From Alisma plantago-aquatica (taxonomy: Eukaryota > Streptophyta > Magnoliopsida > Alismatales > Alismataceae): a stretch of 64,000 nt of DNA. The position numbers were made by a program, and so were the translations under genes. Where the stretch lies: positions 520,005,303-520,069,302 of the forward strand of contig OY856409.1 in the NCBI GenBank assembly GCA_963693085.1, in the 5' to 3' direction. The notes under the pieces are model-generated. The model saw only the letters and a list, made by a program, of their open reading frames with translations. It was not told where the DNA came from and did not search any database. Position 1 is the first letter of the stretch, and every line of letters begins with the position of its first letter. Shown here piece by piece: positions 59,135 through 64,000 of this stretch.

Positions 59135-62100
59135 CATTTTGTAAACAATATATGTGAAATAATGGAAAATATTTGCTAGTTTTTGTTTATATCTCAATAA
59201 ACCCTGGGGAAGGTAGAGTCCTAAGTCAAACCTAAGGTGAAATAGGGATGATTAAAAGTACATAAGACTTATGAGGTCAGGAGTTGATCATGCCCCTAAG
59301 TGCATAAGATTGTAAGATCAGGAGATAGCCATCCATATATACCCAAGGCCCATGGGGTCATGAGATTGACCACCATCATGAGTTCATGAGGCCCAAGGGG
59401 TCAATGTGAGAGGCACTCCATAAGTGCATGAGATCCTAGTCAAGAAGAGATCACTCCTAAAGTAACTATACCCCTAGAGATCTTAGATGACTAAGGCTAA
59501 GGATACATGAGACATAAATGTGAAGAATACAAGAAGTCATGTAATGATATTTGAATAGAAACTTAATGGGAGTTGTGCATAATCTCTAGAATTATGAGAA
59601 AATCACTTTCCATGAGAGGGCATGAAGTTTAAAAAAAGAAAAAAGAGTTGTGGAATTAAAAAGTATTCATGATTTGTAATCAATGTTGAGGGTGATGCAA
59701 CCTGAGATTTGAAATTAAAAGATAATATGTGAGTACAACATCTCTGCTCTTGGAATGGAATGAAATTTGTATTTGAACTGCAACAAAATGCTTATTTCAT
59801 CTTGTTATGAGTGAGAGAGATTGGGTAGACACATGTTATGATTAAAAAAATTGAAATATGAGAGAGAGTACCCTAAGCTGAAATTTAATGGCATCATCTA
59901 GGGTTTTGAAGTGTTACCTCACCCTCACACATAAATAAATGAATGATAGTTTGGACAGTTAGTTGAAAAGGTAATCACCAAGTGAAACATGAAATTTTAG
60001 TGAAAATCACTAACTGATAATGTTATATAATGAATGAGGTTGTGGATATACCTTGGAATTTTATTTGGGTACCAACCTTGGTAATGTGAGAAATTTTCAT
60101 ATCAATAAAAGTGGTTGTGATGATCTAAATAAAGATACCCAAGAAGGGTTGCTAACCCTCATGTTTGAAGCTAAGTGGAGTTACCATTCACCTTAACCTT
60201 AGTAGATTTAAATTTTGAGGACAAAATTCCTTTAAGGAGGGGTGAATGTAAGATCCTCAAATTTGGTGAATTTGAATTCTATAAATATAAGGTCTGATTT
60301 GGTAAGCAATTGTCTACTTTCATAATTGATAAAATAAAAAAATGTTATCTCGAGTCCACTTTGTAACATGGGTTCAATCCATGGCCCAAGGCAGACACAT
60401 GAAACTATTTTCTTTGCAAATAGGTCCTCATGGTACACGTTTAAGAAATAAATAGGAACTTATGCATAAATGAATGATAATGGATTCATGACTTATTAGA
60501 TAATTGAAATATGGGATAATATGCAACTTTACCAAAGAATCTAAGATAATTTGTAATTTAGATAATTAATGTAGTAATTATCTAATCTTGTATTTGAGCA
60601 TGAGTTTTGAGGCATCAAATAAAGACAATTCGATTTGATTTTTAGAAAAATTATATATAATGAGGAAACTAGGATAAATCTACCATTTGAGATAAAAAGG
60701 TTTTCCATTTTATGTGGGTGATTATTTTAAAGAAATACATAAAGGAGATATTTTTTTCTATGATAGTTATCCTAATAAGTCCAAAAAATTAGATATAAGT
60801 TGGTAAAGGTATTAATGAGTTTTCCTCCAAGTTATATATACAAAAGATATTCCTAAAAACCTATAGATAACGGAGAAGGAATAGGGACTTTTTTGTAATA
60901 AATAAATTTTATTTCCTTGTTTGAAGAGAGAGAAAAGAGTATCTAGAAGCATCTCTTTGACACCAAACTTGTCTCAATATGAGATTATGGTATTATGAGG
61001 AACATAACCAAATTTAGGGCCAATCAGAGTTAAGGAAAAAGAGTTATGAATTATTTAAAATTTTCATAAAGTGTGGCATTACTATTTGGACGATAATGTT
61101 GTCACACTTAAATGTAATTGGAACTTTAGGTTTTCCCCTTTATTATGTATGAGCATTTGTAGTCGTCTGATCCTGGATTTATGACCAGGAGGTCATCAGC
61201 TAACTCCTGATTGGATCAGGAAAGCTAGCTACAATAGCTAGAAACTTCCCCAAATTCTTTCTATCCCAGGGCATATCTTTCCCTAAAAGTTCTCCCATTG
61301 AATTCGAGAGATGGAATCAGACCTAACCATCCCAAAAGTCCATGCTTCTGTGTGAGTTTGGGAGTTACCCCAAATAGTGATGGAGTCAAGACTCCATTGC
61401 AACCCAGTGGGCACTTCCCCCTTTCGGTGCCTATATAAGGCTTGTAAACCATTCATCCACCAGACCAGAGAATTCTATAGTGATCCTCCAACTGCTTGAA
61501 GTACCGCTAGCTTCTTCCTTTGGTCCACGAAGGGCAATGGACCTATTGGTGGCAATGGCGTGGGTAGGATTCCATGGTAGGATTCACATAGATGCCAAGC
61601 TATGACATCATAGGGATGTAGGAGGGTGGGTGACTTGATAGGATGTACAACTTCAAGACACAAGAGCACACCGGGGGGGGTGCAGGGCCGCATGGTTCCA
61701 TGGGTATAGTGACGCCATGTTTCCAGGAAGGAAGCACAATAGCATGCGCCAAGCATCTGTGAGAAAATGAGTTTAAGGAGATGAGTCAACCAAATGCGGG
61801 TGATCCACTAAATGGAACTTAGCACAGATCCACAATTATAAAGGGGAAAGACAAATAAAAAATAAAAGGATTTCAATATGACATGGAAACGTCCCATTGA
61901 CCCATACATGTTTATCTTGAAATTAAAATAAGTAATTAATGGAAAGTTCAATCAAGATGCACCTATATATGAAGTTGATCAAGAAAACACATTAGATGCA
62001 TATAAAATATATTTGAGATCTTATTCTTCTCATAAAATCCAAAAGTTATGTTAATACATGTAACTAGGATGATTCATGCATAAAACGCTATTTGGTGAAT

Positions 62101-64000
62101 AGATTGTTAAGTATAATAAATACATATACTGTGTTAATTAACAAATATTTCTGAATATAATGAGAATTCAAGATGATGATATTGACTAATTAGGTTTTCT
62201 ATGTCAATAATCACATACTTGTAGATTAGGGTTATTAAACTAATGTATATCTTATTGTGATCTTAATGCACATGATTTGATCTAAGTTCTCATAATAACC
62301 AAATATGTTCAATCTAATGAGAATCCAAGTCCTTGATATATTTTGGATAATAATGGTCATGATTTAAGGTTCTGAGTCATAAATATGATAATTAGGGTTT
62401 ATAAACCTAAAGGAGTATGGTGGAATTGAACTAGGGTTTGTACTCTTATTCCTTATCCAAACTTGAGATAACTATAAACCCTAGATTTGAATTTGAGTAG
62501 GGATTAATATGTAAAATATGATGGTGAGGCCTTAGGATATACAAACATGTAATTTAATAATGATTTCTAGGACCCATATTTGCTTGCTTGATTAGATGAT
62601 ATGCTTGATGTATTTGAAGAATGATTGCATGGTCTACAGGGTTCTACATTAAGATACATGGTATGATTATAAATACTCACTCTTATCAACTTCTTGATGT
62701 TTTCTAAAGTTTCATGAATGGGTTGCAATTAAACTGCTTGGTTGTTTATTTACGTCCTACAATCTATAAGGCCCTATGAGTATCACCTTATATGGACATA
62801 ACTATTGGATCCTAGATGGGTGATTAGATGCTCTAGAGGGGGGGTGAATAAATCTAAATGCACTTCAACAAAATTCATTAGACTTTCAAGATATATCACA
62901 AGATAAGGTTGCCAAATAGGTAATTTGAGTGCAACCAAAGCATGCATAGCAAGGAGGAGAGAGATTGAGCAAACACAAGTAGACAAGATATTTAGAGTGG
63001 TTCCACACTTCAAACTAGAAGTATGTCAGTCCACTTACCTAGAGAGGTCAACCTCTAGGATTTTCTAACCATTGCATTCTTATATTCATTCATAAGACTT
63101 ATAATACATGACCAAACAAAGGACTTACCTATCCAATACAAAGAGCATTCAACCTTACCAAGGACTTACCCACTTTGCAAGGAGTCTTCCTCCTTCTTCC
63201 AAGGACTTACCTACTCTTCCACAAGTCTTCAGCCTTGCAGGAATTACCCACTCATCTTGGATCTTCCGCCTTTGACTTCACCTTCACTCGGAGAAGCTTC
63301 CACCAATGACTTACCCACTTGAGTAAGGAGTCTACTGCCTTCACCAAAGGCTTATCCACTCTAGCTCCAAGTCTTCAGCCTTGATTTTCACCAAGGGACG
63401 CCTTCCCTTGTTCTTCTTCACCTTTCTTAGCCAAGAGAGAGAACCTTCATCTTCATGATTGAAAAGAGAGATGGGGAGGTGGTGGAAGTGAGAGCCTCAC
63501 AAGATATACATGTAGGACTAGCTCTCTTATAGATTTCCTACTCACTCTAATGGATGTAGAAAGTGATTAAGCTTAGAGAGAGAGGAGGCTGTAGGAAGCA
63601 CTCAACTATAGATTAGGAACCTCACATAGAGTTTTGCAATGAATGCTCAATCTTGGAATGAAGCCCAAGGGGTCCTATTTATAGCTGGGGATGCCTCTTA
63701 GCCTTTGGGAACACTTGAGAACAAAAATTAGCCATTTTGTGGCTTGTAACAGATATATTTTCACTTGTTGCAACTCTACAACGGCTAGAAGCACTTTTTT
63801 GCACTTTTCCGTACAGTGCAGTCGGTCGAGTTTCTATAAGGGTAACTCAACCGATAGAGTAAAAGACAAAGCCGATATTCAGACCATCGGTCGAGTTTGT
63901 CTTGGGGAAACTTGACCGACCAATGAAAATTGATTTGGTCAGCTACTCCATCGGTCGAGTTCTGTGTAGTGTAAACTCGACCGATCAAAAGTCATTTTCA
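59135..64000 (+). repeat. second copy of 47012-51876 (segmental duplication), running off the window
   Basis: Base 59135 corresponds to 47012 and the match continues to the window end with an offset of 12123-12124. It holds the end of copy 1's LTR, the chimeric junction, gypsy copy 3 interior, the LTR start (60247), TATA box (61432-61439) and the start of the solo LTR (62803). By eye, differences are about one per 60-100 bases plus a few single-base indels. Confidence 0.95.
62803..64000 (-). mobile_element. solo Sirevirus LTR, duplicated copy, cut by window end
   Basis: Left target duplicate ATAAC at 62798-62802, then TATTGGATCC as in 50679. Includes the CCAAGGACTTACCCACT array (63120-63390), the TATA-like box (63684-63675 on minus) and the first three hairpins. 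The fourth hairpin and the right end lie beyond the window. Confidence 0.9.

Overview
This window looks like heterochromatic, repeat-filled DNA from a large plant genome. It is strongly AT-rich. Almost every recognisable protein is a decayed piece of a plant-type transposable element: CACTA, hAT, Ty1/copia, Ty3/gypsy and LINE. I found no intact host gene, rRNA, tRNA or CRISPR array. The species cannot be fixed from this sequence; an angiosperm is the safe reading.

Layout. Bases 230-540 are a palindromic AT-rich tandem array. Bases 541-2225 are a degenerate purine/pyrimidine minisatellite that switches strand. A roughly 9.7 kb CACTA (En/Spm) element, about 2240-11917, sits inside that minisatellite, which resumes at 11918. 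The element carries a broken TnpD-like transposase (Transposase_21, DUF4218, DUF4216), a second broken gene (En/Spm plant transposase-like) and a Ulp1-like protease remnant. A 770 bp hAT element with a perfect 8 bp target duplication (8375-9160) has jumped into its coding region. From 12126 to 18586 little is recognisable apart from a foldback of about 400 bp (15955-16365) and an 880 bp segment bounded by a 16 bp inverted repeat (16818-17697). A complete but dead copia element, 18587-27504, has 1.8 kb LTRs and the target duplication GACCT. The stretch 27505-30741 is unassigned.

From 30742 to 54960 I read a nest. A short-LTR copia element (5' LTR 30742-30894, 3' LTR 54804-54960) appears to be split by three insertions: a minus-strand Sirevirus-type copia (31463-36893), a cluster of Ty3/gypsy (Tekay-like) elements with LTRs of about 3.2 kb (38320-52973), and a minus-strand short-LTR copia fragment (about 52974-54135). 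The gypsy LTRs are themselves interrupted, once by an RT-derived gene fragment (38543-39643) and once by a solo Sirevirus LTR (50679-52284, target duplication ATAAC). Bases 55010-56770 hold a diverged tandem duplication of about 1 kb, and 58553-58850 a LINE C-terminal fragment.

From 59135 to the end the sequence repeats 47012-51876 almost exactly, including the same solo LTR in the same target site. This points to a recent segmental duplication, probably tandem with a 12.12 kb unit. The most interesting signal is a set of tandem hairpins in the Sirevirus U3 region whose stems show paired, pairing-preserving base changes. Similar palindrome clusters with other core sequences occur upstream of the TATA box of the other copia element and at 59025-59134.
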